Notes: a model not told the origin generated them from the sequence alone. DNA of 64,000 nucleotides from an uncultured Bacteroidales bacterium (GCA_905235135.1 CAJOKR010000039.1:1-64000), one strand, 5' to 3'. Positions 17,604 through 27,465 are shown, counted from the stretch's first letter. Numbers and translations are program-made.

Positions 17604-17702
17604 GGATTCAAGTTTCAGGATTCAAGTTTCAAGTTTCAAGTTTCAAGTTTCAAGTTTCAAAGTAGTGGTCACCTGAAACTTGAAACCTGAAACCTGAAAC
17701 AA
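17604..17702. repeat. TTCAAGTTTCAAG tandem repeat and inverted copy
   Basis: About six units of CAAGTTT at 17607-17659 face reverse-complement units (ACTTGAAACCTGAAACC) at 17673-17700, giving a long imperfect hairpin between two convergent genes. Confidence 0.65.
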
Positions 17703-17735
17703 AAAATGGGAGCAGGTCCAAATCCCCACTCCCAT
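17701..17735 (-). terminator. intrinsic terminator of the mutase gene
   Basis: On the minus strand ATGGGAG...CTCCCAT forms a 7-bp stem followed by six T. It lies 25 bases after the mutase stop. Confidence 0.65.
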
Positions 17736-17759
17736 TCTATATTCTTCATTCTACATTCA

Positions 17760-19898
17760 TCATTCTTCATTCATAATGATGTCCAGCATCGCGTTCGCGG
17801 AGTCGGCAATACGTGTGCCGGGACCGAAGATGGCGGCGACACCGCAGTCGTACAGGAACTGGTAGTCCTGCGGGGGAATCACACCGCCCACGGTGATGAT
17901 GATGTCCTCGCGACCGAGCTTCTTGAGCTCTTCGATCACCTGCGGGACCAACGTCTTGTGACCAGCGGCCAGTGAGGAGACGCCCAAGAAGTGCACGTCG
18001 TTCTCCACAGCCTGCTTGGCGGCCTCTTCGGGAGTCTGGAACAAGGGACCCATATCGACGTCGAAACCGATGTCGGCATAGCCGGTGGCGACCACCTTGG
18101 CGCCGCGGCGTCCTGACCCATCTTGGCAATCATGATACGCGGACGACGGCCCTCCTTCTTGGCAAATTCGTTGCAACGCTCGCAAGCCCGTTTGAAGGCG
18201 GCGTTGTCTTGTTGTTCTTTACTGTACACGCCTGAAATTAAGTTGATTTTTGCTTTATAACGTCCATAGACTTTCTCCAACGCCATGGAAATCTCACCCA
18301 AGGAAGCACGCACTCTCGCGGCCTTGATGGAGAGGTCGAGCAGGTTGCCGTTACCGGTCTTGGCGCACTCGGTGAGGGCTTCCAAAGCGGCTTGCACATC
18401 CTCTTCGTTGCGGTTGGCTCTCAGCTCGGCCAGACGCTTGATCTGCGCCTCGCGGACCGTCGTGTTATCGACCTCCAAGGTCTCGATCGGGGACTCCTTG
18501 TCGAGTTTGTACTTGCTGACGCCGATGATGGACTCCTTGCCGGAATCGATACGGGCCTGCTTGCGGGCGGAAGCCTCCTCTATACGCATCTTCGGGATGC
18601 CGGTCTCGATGGCCTTGGCCATGCCGCCGAGCGATTCCACTTCCTGGATGTGCTCCCAGGCGCGGTGCGCGATCTGGTGCGTGAGGCTTTCGATATAGTA
18701 GGAGCCGGCCCACGGATCGATGGAACGGCACACTTGTGTCTCTTCCTGAATGTAAATCTGCGTGTTACGGGCGATACGGGCCGAGAAGTCGGTCGGCAGC
18801 GCGATGGCCTCGTCCAACGCGTTGGTGTGCAGCGACTGGGTGTGGCCGAGGGCGGCGCCCATTGCCTCGACGCAGGTGCGGCAGACGTTGTTGAACGGAT
18901 CCTGCTCGGTGAGCGACCAACCGGAAGTCTGGCAGTGCGTGCGCAACGCCATGGACTTCGGGTTCTGCGGGTTGAACTGCTTCACGATCTTGGCCCACAG
19001 CATACGGGCGGCACGCATCTTCGCGATTTCCATGAAGTGGTTCATACCCACGGCCCAGAAGAACGACAGACGCGGCGCGAACTCATCGACGCTCATGCCC
19101 GCGTTGACACCGGCGCGGAGGTACTCCAGACCGTCGGCCAGCGTGTAGGCCAGCTCGATGTCGTCGGTGGCACCAGCCTCCTGCATGTGGTAGCCGGAGA
19201 TGGAGATGGAGTTGAACTTCGGCATGTTCTTGGCCGTGAACTCGAAGATGTCGGCGATGATCTTCATGGAGTGGGCAGGCGGGTAAATGTAGGTGTTACG
19301 CACCATAAACTCCTTGAGGATGTCGTTCTGGATGGTACCCGACAACTGGTCGAGCGTCGCGCCCTGCTCCTCGGCGGCGATAGAACGCCAAGATCGGCAG
19401 CACGGCACCGTTCATCGTCATGGAGACGGACATCTTGTCCAACGGGATCTGGTCGAAGAGGATCTTCATGTCGAGGATGGAGTCGATGGCCACACCGGCC
19501 TTGCCCACGTCGCCCACCACACGCGGGTGGTCGGAGTCGTAGCCGCGGTGCGTGGCGAGGTCGAAGGCCACAGACAGCCCCTTCTGACCGGCGGCGAGGT
19601 TGCGACGGTAGAAGGCGTTGGATTCTTCGGCGGTGGAGAATCCGGCGTACTGGCGGATGGTCCACGGGCGGAAGACGTACATCATCGAGTAGGGTCCGCG
19701 CAGATACGGCGGGATGCCCGACGCGTAGTTGAGGTGCTCCATGCCGAGCAGATCGTCGGCGCCATAGACCTGCTTCACCGGAATCTGTTCGGAGGTCATC
19801 CAATTGGAAATGATGTTGTTATCCTTCTCCCACTGACGGAAATCCGTAGGATGCTGGGGGAGCTTCTTGAAGTCGATATTGCTGAAATCAGGACGCAT
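17760..19898 (-). pseudogene. mutB: methylmalonyl-CoA mutase large subunit, two frameshifts
   Basis: Adenosylcobalamin-dependent mutase interconverting succinyl-CoA and (R)-methylmalonyl-CoA. Intact, it would be about 713 residues: TIM-barrel substrate domain ([20 protein letters not shown], then [11 protein letters not shown]) and a C-terminal B12 domain. Near 19378-19386 five bases appear missing (FYIVAAEEQG expected, FY then a shift seen). Near 18107-18113 seven bases appear missing exactly in the DxHxxG motif: IMIAKMGQD is followed after the shift by [20 protein letters not shown], so the cobalt-coordinating His is lost. The rest is colinear. A TACTTTTG box (19934-19941, minus) drives it alone; no mutA lies upstream. 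Either a decayed copy or a sequence error. Confidence 0.85.
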
Positions 19899-19933
19899 AT
19901 TAACTCTTTTTCTTTTTTATATTAATGAGGCTG

Positions 19934-19941
19934 CAAAAGTA
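19934..19941 (-). promoter_or_regulatory. -7 box of the mutase gene
   Basis: Minus-strand TACTTTTG about 35 bases upstream of the mutase ATG; shows the gene has its own promoter without mutA. Confidence 0.6.
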
Positions 19942-20074
19942 CAAAAAATTTCGGGACTTCGGGAAAGGGAAAAAATTGTTTGGATTTTGTAGCGACCACA
20001 TCAAAACACTGGCCATTATCTTTTGCGTTGTGAAAATTTCATGCAAGATCACATACTTATTCGAGAATATTGTG

Positions 20075-20082
20075 TATTTTTG
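20075..20082 (+). promoter_or_regulatory. -7 box of the glycosyltransferase pair
   Basis: TATTTTTG 20 bases before the ATG at 20103; rules out the longer upstream frame starting at 20070. Confidence 0.65.
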
Positions 20083-20102
20083 CAACTTCATTTTTGACAA
20101 AT

Positions 20103-21047
20103 ATGCAAAAGCCCCTATACTCCATCATCGTTTCGGTTTACAACGAGGAATCGGTATTGCCACTTTTCCATCGGGAGATATCCGCTGTTATTGACACCCT
20201 GGCCGACACCGCCGACTTCGAATTGCTGTTCGTCAACGACGGAAGTCGGGACAACAGCCATCAGATACTGAAACAGCTGATGAAGAAAGACAAACGGGTG
20301 AGGGTCATCCATCTCTCCCGTAATTTCGGCCATGAGGCGGCCATGATTGCCGGACTTGACCATTGCCGTGGGGAAGCCGCCGTATGCATGGACAGCGACT
20401 TGCAGCATCCGCCCGCACTGCTGCCGCAGATGTTCTCGCTCTACCGGCAAGGCAAGGATGTGGTGACCATGATCCGGACCGACCGTGCCGACGGGAGCGC
20501 TGGCAAGCACTTGAGTTCCAGATTGTTCTACCGTATCATCAACAAGATGTCCGATGCCAGGCTTCAGCTCGGCGCCTCTGACTTCTTCCTGCTGTCACAA
20601 AAGATCATCGACGTGCTGCGGACTGACTACCGCGAGCGAACTCGCTTCCTGCGCGGCATCGTCCAGAACATCGGCTTCGAAAAAGATTCCATCTGCTACG
20701 AAGCTCCCTCACGCGCCGCCGGCCAAAGCAAATACTCTTACAGAAAACTGCTGAAATTCTCCTTCTCCGCCATCGCTTCTTTCTCCAAAGCCCCTCTGAA
20801 AATCGGCATCTACTCCGGACTTGTCTTTGTCTTGTTGAGCATTTTCCTCATCATCTACTCCATTGTGATGTGGATTATTGACACCCCCGTTTCCGGCTAC
20901 ACCACCATCGTGATTTTCCTGAGCGCTTTTGCCGGCATCCAGCTCTTTGTCACCGGTGCCATCGGCTATTACATCGGCTTTATTTTCGACGAAGTGAAAC
21001 AACGCCCGCATTATGTCATCCAAGAAATCGAGGAGTCCTATGAATAA
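20103..21047 (+). CDS. family 2 glycosyltransferase, GtrB/bactoprenol type
   Basis: A 314-residue enzyme expected to transfer a sugar from a nucleotide donor to undecaprenyl phosphate. FVNDGSRDNS (43-52) and DSDLQHP (97-103) form the nucleotide and metal site; RNFGHEAAMIAGLDH follows the family pattern. Two membrane helices occupy roughly 233-258 and 268-293. The next gene, a polytopic protein, overlaps its end by 8 bases, the arrangement seen in GtrB-GtrC/II-type lipid-linked sugar transfer modules. Confidence 0.9.
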   Translation: MQKPLYSIIVSVYNEESVLPLFHREISAVIDTLADTADFELLFVNDGSRDNSHQILKQLMKKDKRVRVIHLSRNFGHEAAMIAGLDHCRGEAAVCMDSDLQHPPALLPQMFSLYRQGKDVVTMIRTDRADGSAGKHLSSRLFYRIINKMSDARLQLGASDFFLLSQKIIDVLRTDYRERTRFLRGIVQNIGFEKDSICYEAPSRAAGQSKYSYRKLLKFSFSAIASFSKAPLKIGIYSGLVFVLLSIFLIIYSIVMWIIDTPVSGYTTIVIFLSAFAGIQLFVTGAIGYYIGFIFDEVKQRPHYVIQEIEESYE

Positions 21048-22893
21048 ACAAGAAAAATTCATTTGGATTTTGGCATATTCGGTCACTGCCATCATCACTC
21101 TATTACCGTTTTTCCAAGTCGGTTTCACCAACTGTGATGATTTCCAATACTATAACGCGGCCCACTGCGGTTGGCGCTATTGGTTGACAGACGCCAACAT
21201 CTATGCACAATGCGCCGGTAGATTTTATTTTCTCCTCACCAAGTATTTCTATTATATTCCATATCTCCTTGACAGTTTTGCATGGACAAAGGCCGTTCAA
21301 TATCTTCCCTTGATAGGTTGTTATCTGTTTTTCTCATACATCATATATCGCATTTTCAAATCTCAGAGAATTGGGGCGCTCACTTTCTTATTGCTTATTT
21401 TCAGCATGTCTGTCGGCCACGAAAGCTTTTCCCTCCCCACCGCGTTCCCGTTCTATTTTCCTTTCAGTTTTCTGATTTTCTTGAGCGGCATACTCCTTTT
21501 TATTAATTACACCGAAAATAACGGCTACTGGCGAATTCTTGTCAGCGCACTCCTCCTGTTCATTTCTTACCTGTTTTATGAAAACTATCTTGTTTTCACA
21601 CTCCTTTTCTGCTGCTATATCCTCATTCGGAACTGGCGACAGTCAGGCTTCATCCAAACCCTGAAAAGCAGGTCGTTCTACAGGGAAATCGTGCCCTATA
21701 TTGCCGTGATAGCACTGTATATGGTTTGTTATCTGGGTTATCGCCTTTACTTGACCCTGACAATAGACGACATCCATTTATATGACGGGGCCACCATCGC
21801 CCACCATTTCAGTCTGGCCAACTTCTTCACGATTCTGAGCAACTGCACCTTTTACACACTGCCCTGCAGAACATATTGGTTCGACGATGTAAGGGAGCTT
21901 CTGGCAGAAAACTCCCCATTGGTTTCCGGTCATTACAACAATATTTTTTATATCCTCACCCATGCTCCCGCGCTTGCTTACATCAACGCATTGTTGCAAT
22001 GCTGCCTTCTTTGGTTTATCCTCTACAAAGCCGATTTTAAAACACTATCTTGGAAAAAAATCGTCGTAGGTGTTGTTTCTGCCTTGCTTTTTGCTTTTTC
22101 CGCTCACATCCTGATCGCCATAGCCGAAAAATACAATTCGGAATATGCCACCTCAATGCGGACATACGTCACCTCTTTTTATTCCTATTTCGGAATAATG
22201 CTGGTTCTTGCCATCCTCATCACCGCATCCATCAAAACATGTTCCCAAAAGCCTATCCGACGGGTCATTTGCGCAATTTGGTGTGTGCTTTTCTTCACCG
22301 GTGCCGTTTTATCCTACTATATTAATGACCTTTTAGGCAAAGAATGGAAGAGAACACAAAACCGTATTGCGGTCACAGAACTTGTCGCACAAGATCATTT
22401 TTTCGACAAAATACCTGAAAACGCCCTTATCTATTCAACAGACGCCCCTATCAGCCAATACGAATATAAAACCCAGATCCGGACAAACGCCCATCGTTAT
22501 TACCATTTTGCGTTTAATCAGGAAGAGCTTCTGCAACAACACTCTGAACTCCCCGACAACACGCTTTACTTCATCCAAACCAAGGATAGCAAAAAACAAG
22601 GTGATTTACTGATGGCCTTTTCGCATATCACACATCTGGACACCTGCACTATTCCCAGTGCCATAGCTGACGAGGCTGACATATATTATTACTCTCCCTC
22701 AAAAGATTTTGTTTTGTTTTACAATGTACATAAAGATTCGGATTCAACCCAAACAAAAGCCGTCACAGTGCTTTCTATGGACAAGCACCATAAGATCTCC
22801 CATGTCAACATTCAGGAACCTGGTTTGGACCCTTTGGGATTCAGTATCAGCAATATGATGACTCCAACGAACGACACGATTTGGTTGCCTTGA
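21040..22893 (+). CDS. polytopic membrane protein, putative GT-C glycosyltransferase
   Basis: A 617-residue protein with about 11 membrane helices in the first 430 residues and a soluble C-terminal part of about 180 residues. The first external loop contains GFTNCDDFQYYNA, resembling the acidic DD motif of GT-C fold enzymes that use lipid-linked sugars. The ATG at 21040 overlaps the end of the preceding GT2 gene (TATGAATAA), suggesting translational coupling; the frame starting further upstream is rejected. Together the pair may decorate a surface polymer, as phage-type Gtr systems do. No specific family is recognised. Confidence 0.65.
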   Translation: MNKQEKFIWILAYSVTAIITLLPFFQVGFTNCDDFQYYNAAHCGWRYWLTDANIYAQCAGRFYFLLTKYFYYIPYLLDSFAWTKAVQYLPLIGCYLFFSYIIYRIFKSQRIGALTFLLLIFSMSVGHESFSLPTAFPFYFPFSFLIFLSGILLFINYTENNGYWRILVSALLLFISYLFYENYLVFTLLFCCYILIRNWRQSGFIQTLKSRSFYREIVPYIAVIALYMVCYLGYRLYLTLTIDDIHLYDGATIAHHFSLANFFTILSNCTFYTLPCRTYWFDDVRELLAENSPLVSGHYNNIFYILTHAPALAYINALLQCCLLWFILYKADFKTLSWKKIVVGVVSALLFAFSAHILIAIAEKYNSEYATSMRTYVTSFYSYFGIMLVLAILITASIKTCSQKPIRRVICAIWCVLFFTGAVLSYYINDLLGKEWKRTQNRIAVTELVAQDHFFDKIPENALIYSTDAPISQYEYKTQIRTNAHRYYHFAFNQEELLQQHSELPDNTLYFIQTKDSKKQGDLLMAFSHITHLDTCTIPSAIADEADIYYYSPSKDFVLFYNVHKDSDSTQTKAVTVLSMDKHHKISHVNIQEPGLDPLGFSISNMMTPTNDTIWLP

Positions 22894-22950
22894 GATTAAA
22901 ACAGCAAATGGATTGCGAACTCCGCACCAGGAATAAATATAAAAAAATTG

Positions 22951-22958
22951 TACTTTTG
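22951..22958 (+). promoter_or_regulatory. -7 box of the DUF819 gene
   Basis: TACTTTTG 29 bases before the ATG at 22988. Confidence 0.65.
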
Positions 22959-22987
22959 CCATTTCAAATCCGATAATATCAAAGCCT

Positions 22988-24157
22988 ATGATTAACGTGA
23001 TTACCCTGATTGGTTACTTCCTCTTCCCCATCCTTATCATCTTGATTTTCAACAAGTACAGATGGGCAAGAAGCATCGGAACCGTCATCATGGCGTATGC
23101 GGTGGGTATCATCGCGGCGCTGATCGGATTCCTGCCCACGGGCACGGAACCCGGCGCGGAGGCCCTCGAATCGATGCAGAAAACGCTGATGAGCGTCACA
23201 GTACCCTTGGCCATCCCGCTGATGCTCTTCAACTCAGACTTCAAGCTCTGGACAAAGTCGCTGCCGAAAACCATGGCCGTGCTTCTCGGCGGTCTGGTAT
23301 CCATCATCATCGCCGTCGTTTCGGGCTATTTCCTGTTCCGCAACGCCGGCATCCCGCAATTCGACCGCGTGGCGGCCATGATGACCGGCATATACACCGG
23401 CGGTACCATGAACTTCTCCGCCCTCGGGCACATGCTGCAGGTCGATCCCTCACTCATCACCATGACGCTGACCTTCGAGGAAATCGCCACCCTCCCGTTC
23501 ATCGTCTTCATCGTGGCCGGCGGCTACAAAGTGTTCCGCAAGCTACTGCCCAGCAAGGAAGAGACCGACAGTGCGGAAGTGGAGGAGCTGATTGAGACGG
23601 AAAGCTTCGAAAACTACAAAGGGATGCTGCAGCCCAAGACGTTCGGGCGCATGATGCTCGGATTCCTGCTCTCCCTCGGCATGTTGGCCATCGGCGCGGG
23701 TCTCTCCCTACTCATCACCCACAAGATCAACGAACTCATTGTCATCCTGACGATTACCACCCTCGCCATCATCGCCTCCTTCAGCCCGAAGGTGCGTACC
23801 CTGCCCAAAACATTCGAACTGGGCATGTTCTTCATCCTGATTTTCAGCATCGTGGTGGCCTCCAAGTTCGACATCCACCATATCAGTGGTTCCCTGCAAA
23901 TCCTCTGGTTCATCGTCTTCGTGATGCTCACCTCCATCGTGCTGCACCTCATCATCTGCAAGATTTTCAAGGTGGAAGGCGACCTCTTCACCGTGGGCCA
24001 CATCAGCCTGCTCTGCTCGCCGCCGTTCGTTCCGCCAGTGGTAGAGGCTATGGGCAACCGCAAGGTGCTCCTCAGCGGCATCGTCATCGGCCTGGCCGGC
24101 TACGCCGCCGGAAACTATTTGGGCGTGCTTATTGCGTGGTTCTTGGGGGTGTTTTAA
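22988..24157 (+). CDS. DUF819 family membrane protein
   Basis: A 389-residue polytopic inner-membrane protein with about 11 helices. The pattern GIYTGGTMNFSALGHML in the middle and SPPFVPPVVEAMGNRKVLLSGIVIGLAGYAAGNYLG at the end matches the DUF819 (YjcL-like) family of putative transporters. A charged cytoplasmic loop separates two half-bundles (about residues 178-218). Substrate unknown. Monocistronic, with a promoter before and a terminator-like palindrome after. Confidence 0.85.
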   Translation: MINVITLIGYFLFPILIILIFNKYRWARSIGTVIMAYAVGIIAALIGFLPTGTEPGAEALESMQKTLMSVTVPLAIPLMLFNSDFKLWTKSLPKTMAVLLGGLVSIIIAVVSGYFLFRNAGIPQFDRVAAMMTGIYTGGTMNFSALGHMLQVDPSLITMTLTFEEIATLPFIVFIVAGGYKVFRKLLPSKEETDSAEVEELIETESFENYKGMLQPKTFGRMMLGFLLSLGMLAIGAGLSLLITHKINELIVILTITTLAIIASFSPKVRTLPKTFELGMFFILIFSIVVASKFDIHHISGSLQILWFIVFVMLTSIVLHLIICKIFKVEGDLFTVGHISLLCSPPFVPPVVEAMGNRKVLLSGIVIGLAGYAAGNYLGVLIAWFLGVF

Positions 24158-24180
24158 TAATGAATTCCGAATTATGAAAG

Positions 24181-24217
24181 AGGAGACGTGCTGGGACGCG
24201 TCTCCTCTTTTGTTTTT
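24181..24217 (+). terminator. terminator after DUF819, GTAGAGACG-family member
   Basis: AGGAGACGTGC/GCGTCTCCT palindrome (24181-24206) followed by CTTTTGTTTTT. Shows that at least one member of the repeat family can serve as terminator. Confidence 0.65.
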
Positions 24218-24226
24218 CGTTCCTTT

Positions 24227-24254
24227 GTAGAGACGTGCCATGGCACATCTCTAC
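24227..24254. repeat. GTAGAGACG palindrome, TGCCATGGCA core
   Basis: GTAGAGACG, a palindromic TGCCATGGCA core, then CATCTCTAC. Lies just beyond the 3' end of the DUF1846 gene. Confidence 0.85.
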
Positions 24255-24267
24255 AGATAGGGAATCC

Positions 24268-25734
24268 CTACTTCCCTTTCCGAATAGGTTCGCACGTCAG
24301 CCCGATTCCCAACTTCTTGAAAATCTTGTGGTCAACCTCACTCAGCATGACGGTGGTGTGAGCCTGACAACCATCTAATTGTGGCAGACAAGCCAAGGCT
24401 TTGCGGCAGTTCTCGTCGTTGAGGCTGAGCATGGAAAGCGCAACCAGCACCTCATCGGTGTGCAGACGCGGATTATGACCGTGTAGCAGGTTGACCTTGG
24501 TGCGCTGGATAGGCTCAATCATGGCCTGCGGAATCAGTCTGAGCTCGTGGTCGATGCCCGCCAGATGCTTCGTGGCGTTGAGCAACAGCGCGGCACTCGG
24601 TCCCAACAACTCACTGGTCTTGGCGGTAATGATGGTGCCGTCGGCGAGTTCGATGGCAGACGAGGCGACCCCACTCTCCTCCTTGCGCTTGCGGGCCGCG
24701 ATAATCGATTTGCGGTCCTCTACCGTGATGTCCGCCCGCTTGATCAACAACGATATCTTGTTGACCTCCTGCTCGGTGGATTTTCCATCGACCACATTGC
24801 ACAATGCCGTGAAATAGCGGCGGATAATCTCGTCTTTGGAAGCTTCGCAGCACACCGCATCGTCGGAAATGCAGTATCCGGCCATGTTCACGCCCATGTC
24901 GGTGGGCGATTTATACGGATTTTCCCCGTAAATGCCCTCGAAGATGGCGTTCAGCACCGGGAAAATCTCCACGTCGCGGTTGTAGTTGACGGCCATCTTG
25001 CCGTACGCTTCCAAGTGGAACGGGTCAATCATGTTGACGTCCTCCAAGTCGGCGGTTGCGGCCTCGTAGGCAATGTTGACGGGGTGTTTCAACGAGAGGT
25101 TCCAGATCGGGAAAGTCTCGAACTTGGCATAGCCGGCCTTCACACCACGCTCGTTCTCCTGGTAGAGCTGGCTCAGGCAGACGGCCATCTTGCCGCTGCC
25201 GGGTCCGGGCGCCGTCACGACCACCAACGGCCGTGTGGTCTCCACGTACTCGTTTTTGCCGAAGCCGTCCGGAGAATCGATAAGTCCCACATTGGTAGGA
25301 TAGCCTTCAATGATATAATGGTAATAGACCTTGATGCCGAGGCGCTCCAACCGCTTGCGGTAGGCCATCGCGCTGGCCTGACCATTGTAGTGCGTAATCA
25401 CCACCCCGCTGACCAAAAAGCCGCGGGCGATGAAGATGTCGCGCAGGCGCAGCACATCCTCGTCGTAGGTGATGCCCAGATCACCGCGCACCTTGTTCTT
25501 CTCGATATCCACGGCGCTGATAACGATCACAATCTCGGCATCGTCCTGCAACTGCGTGAGCATCCGCAACTTGCTGTCGGGCTGAAACCCCGGCAACACA
25601 CGACTGGCATGGAAATCGTCATACAGTTTCCCACCAAATTCCAAATAAAGTTTGTGTCCGAATTGCGCAATGCGCTCCTTGATGTGCTCTGATTGGATTT
25701 TCAGATACTTCCCGTTATCAAAACCGATTTTCAT
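24268..25734 (-). CDS. DUF1846 domain protein
   Basis: A 488-residue cytoplasmic protein of the DUF1846 family. Recognisable segments are MKIGFDNGKYLKIQSEHI at the N terminus, LYLEFGGKLYDDFHASRVLPGF, VVTAPGPGSGKMAVCLSQLY (a glycine-rich nucleotide-binding-like loop near 172-191) and HNPRLHTDEVLVALSML near the end. The length is normal for the family. Structures exist for members but the reaction is not established. Own minus-strand promoter TATTTTTG at 25762-25769. Confidence 0.92.
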   Translation of the reverse strand: MKIGFDNGKYLKIQSEHIKERIAQFGHKLYLEFGGKLYDDFHASRVLPGFQPDSKLRMLTQLQDDAEIVIVISAVDIEKNKVRGDLGITYDEDVLRLRDIFIARGFLVSGVVITHYNGQASAMAYRKRLERLGIKVYYHYIIEGYPTNVGLIDSPDGFGKNEYVETTRPLVVVTAPGPGSGKMAVCLSQLYQENERGVKAGYAKFETFPIWNLSLKHPVNIAYEAATADLEDVNMIDPFHLEAYGKMAVNYNRDVEIFPVLNAIFEGIYGENPYKSPTDMGVNMAGYCISDDAVCCEASKDEIIRRYFTALCNVVDGKSTEQEVNKISLLIKRADITVEDRKSIIAARKRKEESGVASSAIELADGTIITAKTSELLGPSAALLLNATKHLAGIDHELRLIPQAMIEPIQRTKVNLLHGHNPRLHTDEVLVALSMLSLNDENCRKALACLPQLDGCQAHTTVMLSEVDHKIFKKLGIGLTCEPIRKGK

Positions 25735-25761
25735 ATCATTATTGGCTTAAAATACGGGAGG

Positions 25762-25769
25762 CAAAAATA
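25762..25769 (-). promoter_or_regulatory. -7 box of the DUF1846 gene
   Basis: Minus-strand TATTTTTG about 28 bases upstream of the ATG. Confidence 0.65.
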
Positions 25770-25868
25770 GGATTTTTTTGGATATACGGGCGGGAGCGGT
25801 GAAAAAAAGACTTGAGACCGGAGACTTTAGACTTAAGACTTTTCAGACTTACTATAAAAAACTCTTCT

Positions 25869-25952
25869 TTGAGCAGCCTCGAAGAGGCAAGACGCACGTA
25901 GTGCAATTAACCCCACACAAGGCGAAGCCGCAGTGTGGGGTTAATTGCACTA
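25869..25952. repeat. dispersed 70-bp element, copy 2 (extended palindrome)
   Basis: Same element as 2314-2383. Here the hairpin is longer: TGCAATTAACCCCACAC faces GTGTGGGGTTAATTGCA with GCGGCTTCGCC-like sequence in the loop (AGGCGAAGCCGC). It lies between a 5' end (DUF1846) and the 3' end of the next lipoprotein gene. Confidence 0.85.
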
Positions 25953-25990
25953 CGTGTGTCGGCGGCGTGTCGGAGACACGCTACCACACA

Positions 25991-27049
25991 CTACTCCTGC
26001 ACCAGCAGCTCCGGGTTCGCCACATAGAGACAGAAATAAGGATTTGTAGCATCGGCGCGGCGGAGCATCACGAAAAACGGTTTGTCAAAAATCATCTTTT
26101 TGGGTGTCGGTTTCGCTTCCTCTTCTTGCTCTATACTAAGCAGTACGACTTCAAACTCCGCTTCACTCTTCACCTCCGCACCTGCCTCGTCCAACTTGAA
26201 AGCCGTCCGCTGCCACGCCTTCAAAATCTTATATATCTGAGCATTAGCCTCAAAAAGATTGCCCACCAGTTTGTCAAAAGAGGCACTGATGTCGAAGTCT
26301 ATGTCAGGAGCCATCACCACATCGTCATCCAGAAACTGATACTTCCACTTTTTGTTGGCCACAGCCCGCTCTTTCTTCCCGAGTAGGATCAGACTGTCCG
26401 TCGCGGCCGTCATCTCCGCCATCGTCCCATACTTCTTTTCCGTTTTGAACAGGACGATTTCATGCTCTTTATCGGTAGGTATTAACTTGATAATGAAGTC
26501 CTTGTCGTTTTTATAGTACAGAATTTCCACGATTTGTTTCACATCCTCATTATCGTCGCCATCCACCCCGAAAGCGGCCACCTGCTGTCCGTCAAACTTC
26601 AGCTTGTGCTCATATTTCCGAAGCTTGTAGTCAAATGGCAGCTTTTTCTCAAAGGAGGCGCGAGTGAAGATGTAATCCCCTTTCACTTCGCCAACAGACT
26701 CATATTCACTGGGGTTCAGCACATCTTGGAACGACGTGGAGGCGTTGAGCAGCTTCAGATCGTGGTATTTGTCGGGAATAGACAATGGCGTGCCGACGAT
26801 TTTGCGAACTTCATCCCACGCAAACAGCAGCGTGGCGCAATAGACCGCGTTGGTGTCCGAACAGATGGGAGACTCCAACGTCGGGACGAACTGCGTCCGC
26901 TGGAACTCCGAAAGGTTCTCTTCTTCAGCGGTCTGTTCCAACAGAGCCTCCTCAGAGACCGGTTCCTCCACGGTCGCCTTTTTAGATGAATGCCCGCAAG
27001 CAACAAACAGGATTGCCATCAAGACAATACAAAGGTATGTGTTTTTCAT
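25991..27049 (-). CDS. lipoprotein of unknown function
   Basis: A 352-residue protein with a lipoprotein signal (MKNTYLCIVLMAILFVACG). The start at 27049 is chosen over an upstream frame because it gives a proper lipobox signal. The mature protein is charged and rich in Lys, Glu and Asp, with no recognised family. It is followed by the dispersed repeat element. Confidence 0.6.
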   Translation of the reverse strand: MKNTYLCIVLMAILFVACGHSSKKATVEEPVSEEALLEQTAEEENLSEFQRTQFVPTLESPICSDTNAVYCATLLFAWDEVRKIVGTPLSIPDKYHDLKLLNASTSFQDVLNPSEYESVGEVKGDYIFTRASFEKKLPFDYKLRKYEHKLKFDGQQVAAFGVDGDDNEDVKQIVEILYYKNDKDFIIKLIPTDKEHEIVLFKTEKKYGTMAEMTAATDSLILLGKKERAVANKKWKYQFLDDDVVMAPDIDFDISASFDKLVGNLFEANAQIYKILKAWQRTAFKLDEAGAEVKSEAEFEVVLLSIEQEEEAKPTPKKMIFDKPFFVMLRRADATNPYFCLYVANPELLVQE

Positions 27050-27164
27050 ATTGCTTCTCTTTTTTGATCGTACAACGACGGCAAAGGAAATTTTATTATA
27101 TCCATCTAAAATTATTAAAGATATAAATATTAAAATTTTATACACTAACATCCAAAAAAAATTA

Positions 27165-27172
27165 TATCTTTG
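27165..27172 (+). promoter_or_regulatory. -7 box of the DUF4160/DUF2442 pair
   Basis: TATCTTTG 35 bases before the ATG at 27208. Confidence 0.65.
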
Positions 27173-27207
27173 CCGCACTAAAAAGAACGAACAAAAGACA
27201 ATCCATT

Positions 27208-27465
27208 ATGCCACAGATCAGCTACTTTTACGGGATATACATCTTCATGAACTTTTACGACCATAATCCTGCTCATTTTCATGCATGGTACGGAGACTAT
27301 AAAGTGTCTATTGAAATCGCAAATGGGAATATTTTAGGGAAAATGCCAAGAAGGGCTTTGAATCTTATTTTTGAATGGTTAGATCTTCACAAAGAGGAAC
27401 TCCTGGCGAATTGGGAAAAAGCGAAAAACGGTGACACTCTTGATAAAATCGAACCTCTAAAATAA
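27208..27465 (+). CDS. DUF4160 domain protein
   Basis: An 85-residue protein. The family signature is FYDHNPAHFHAWYGDYKVSIEIANG followed by ILGKMPRRALNLIFEWLDLHKEELLANWE, recorded here by its core HNPAHFHAWYG (20-30). DUF4160 genes are commonly followed by DUF2442 genes, as here, 7 bases apart. The pair has been suspected to be toxin-antitoxin-like because of size and linkage, but the function is not established. Confidence 0.88.
   Translation: MPQISYFYGIYIFMNFYDHNPAHFHAWYGDYKVSIEIANGNILGKMPRRALNLIFEWLDLHKEELLANWEKAKNGDTLDKIEPLK

Noticed and set aside
18392..19732. 446-residue frame antisense to mutB
   Set aside because: The minus strand carries clear mutase sequence in every part; the plus-strand product is an Arg/His-rich shadow.
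17950..19940. Cobalamin riboswitch upstream of mutB
   Set aside because: The leader between the -7 box and the ATG is only about 35 bases, too short for a riboswitch.
24547..25692. 381-residue frame antisense to the DUF1846 gene
   Set aside because: Shadow frame; the DUF1846 protein is full length and conserved.
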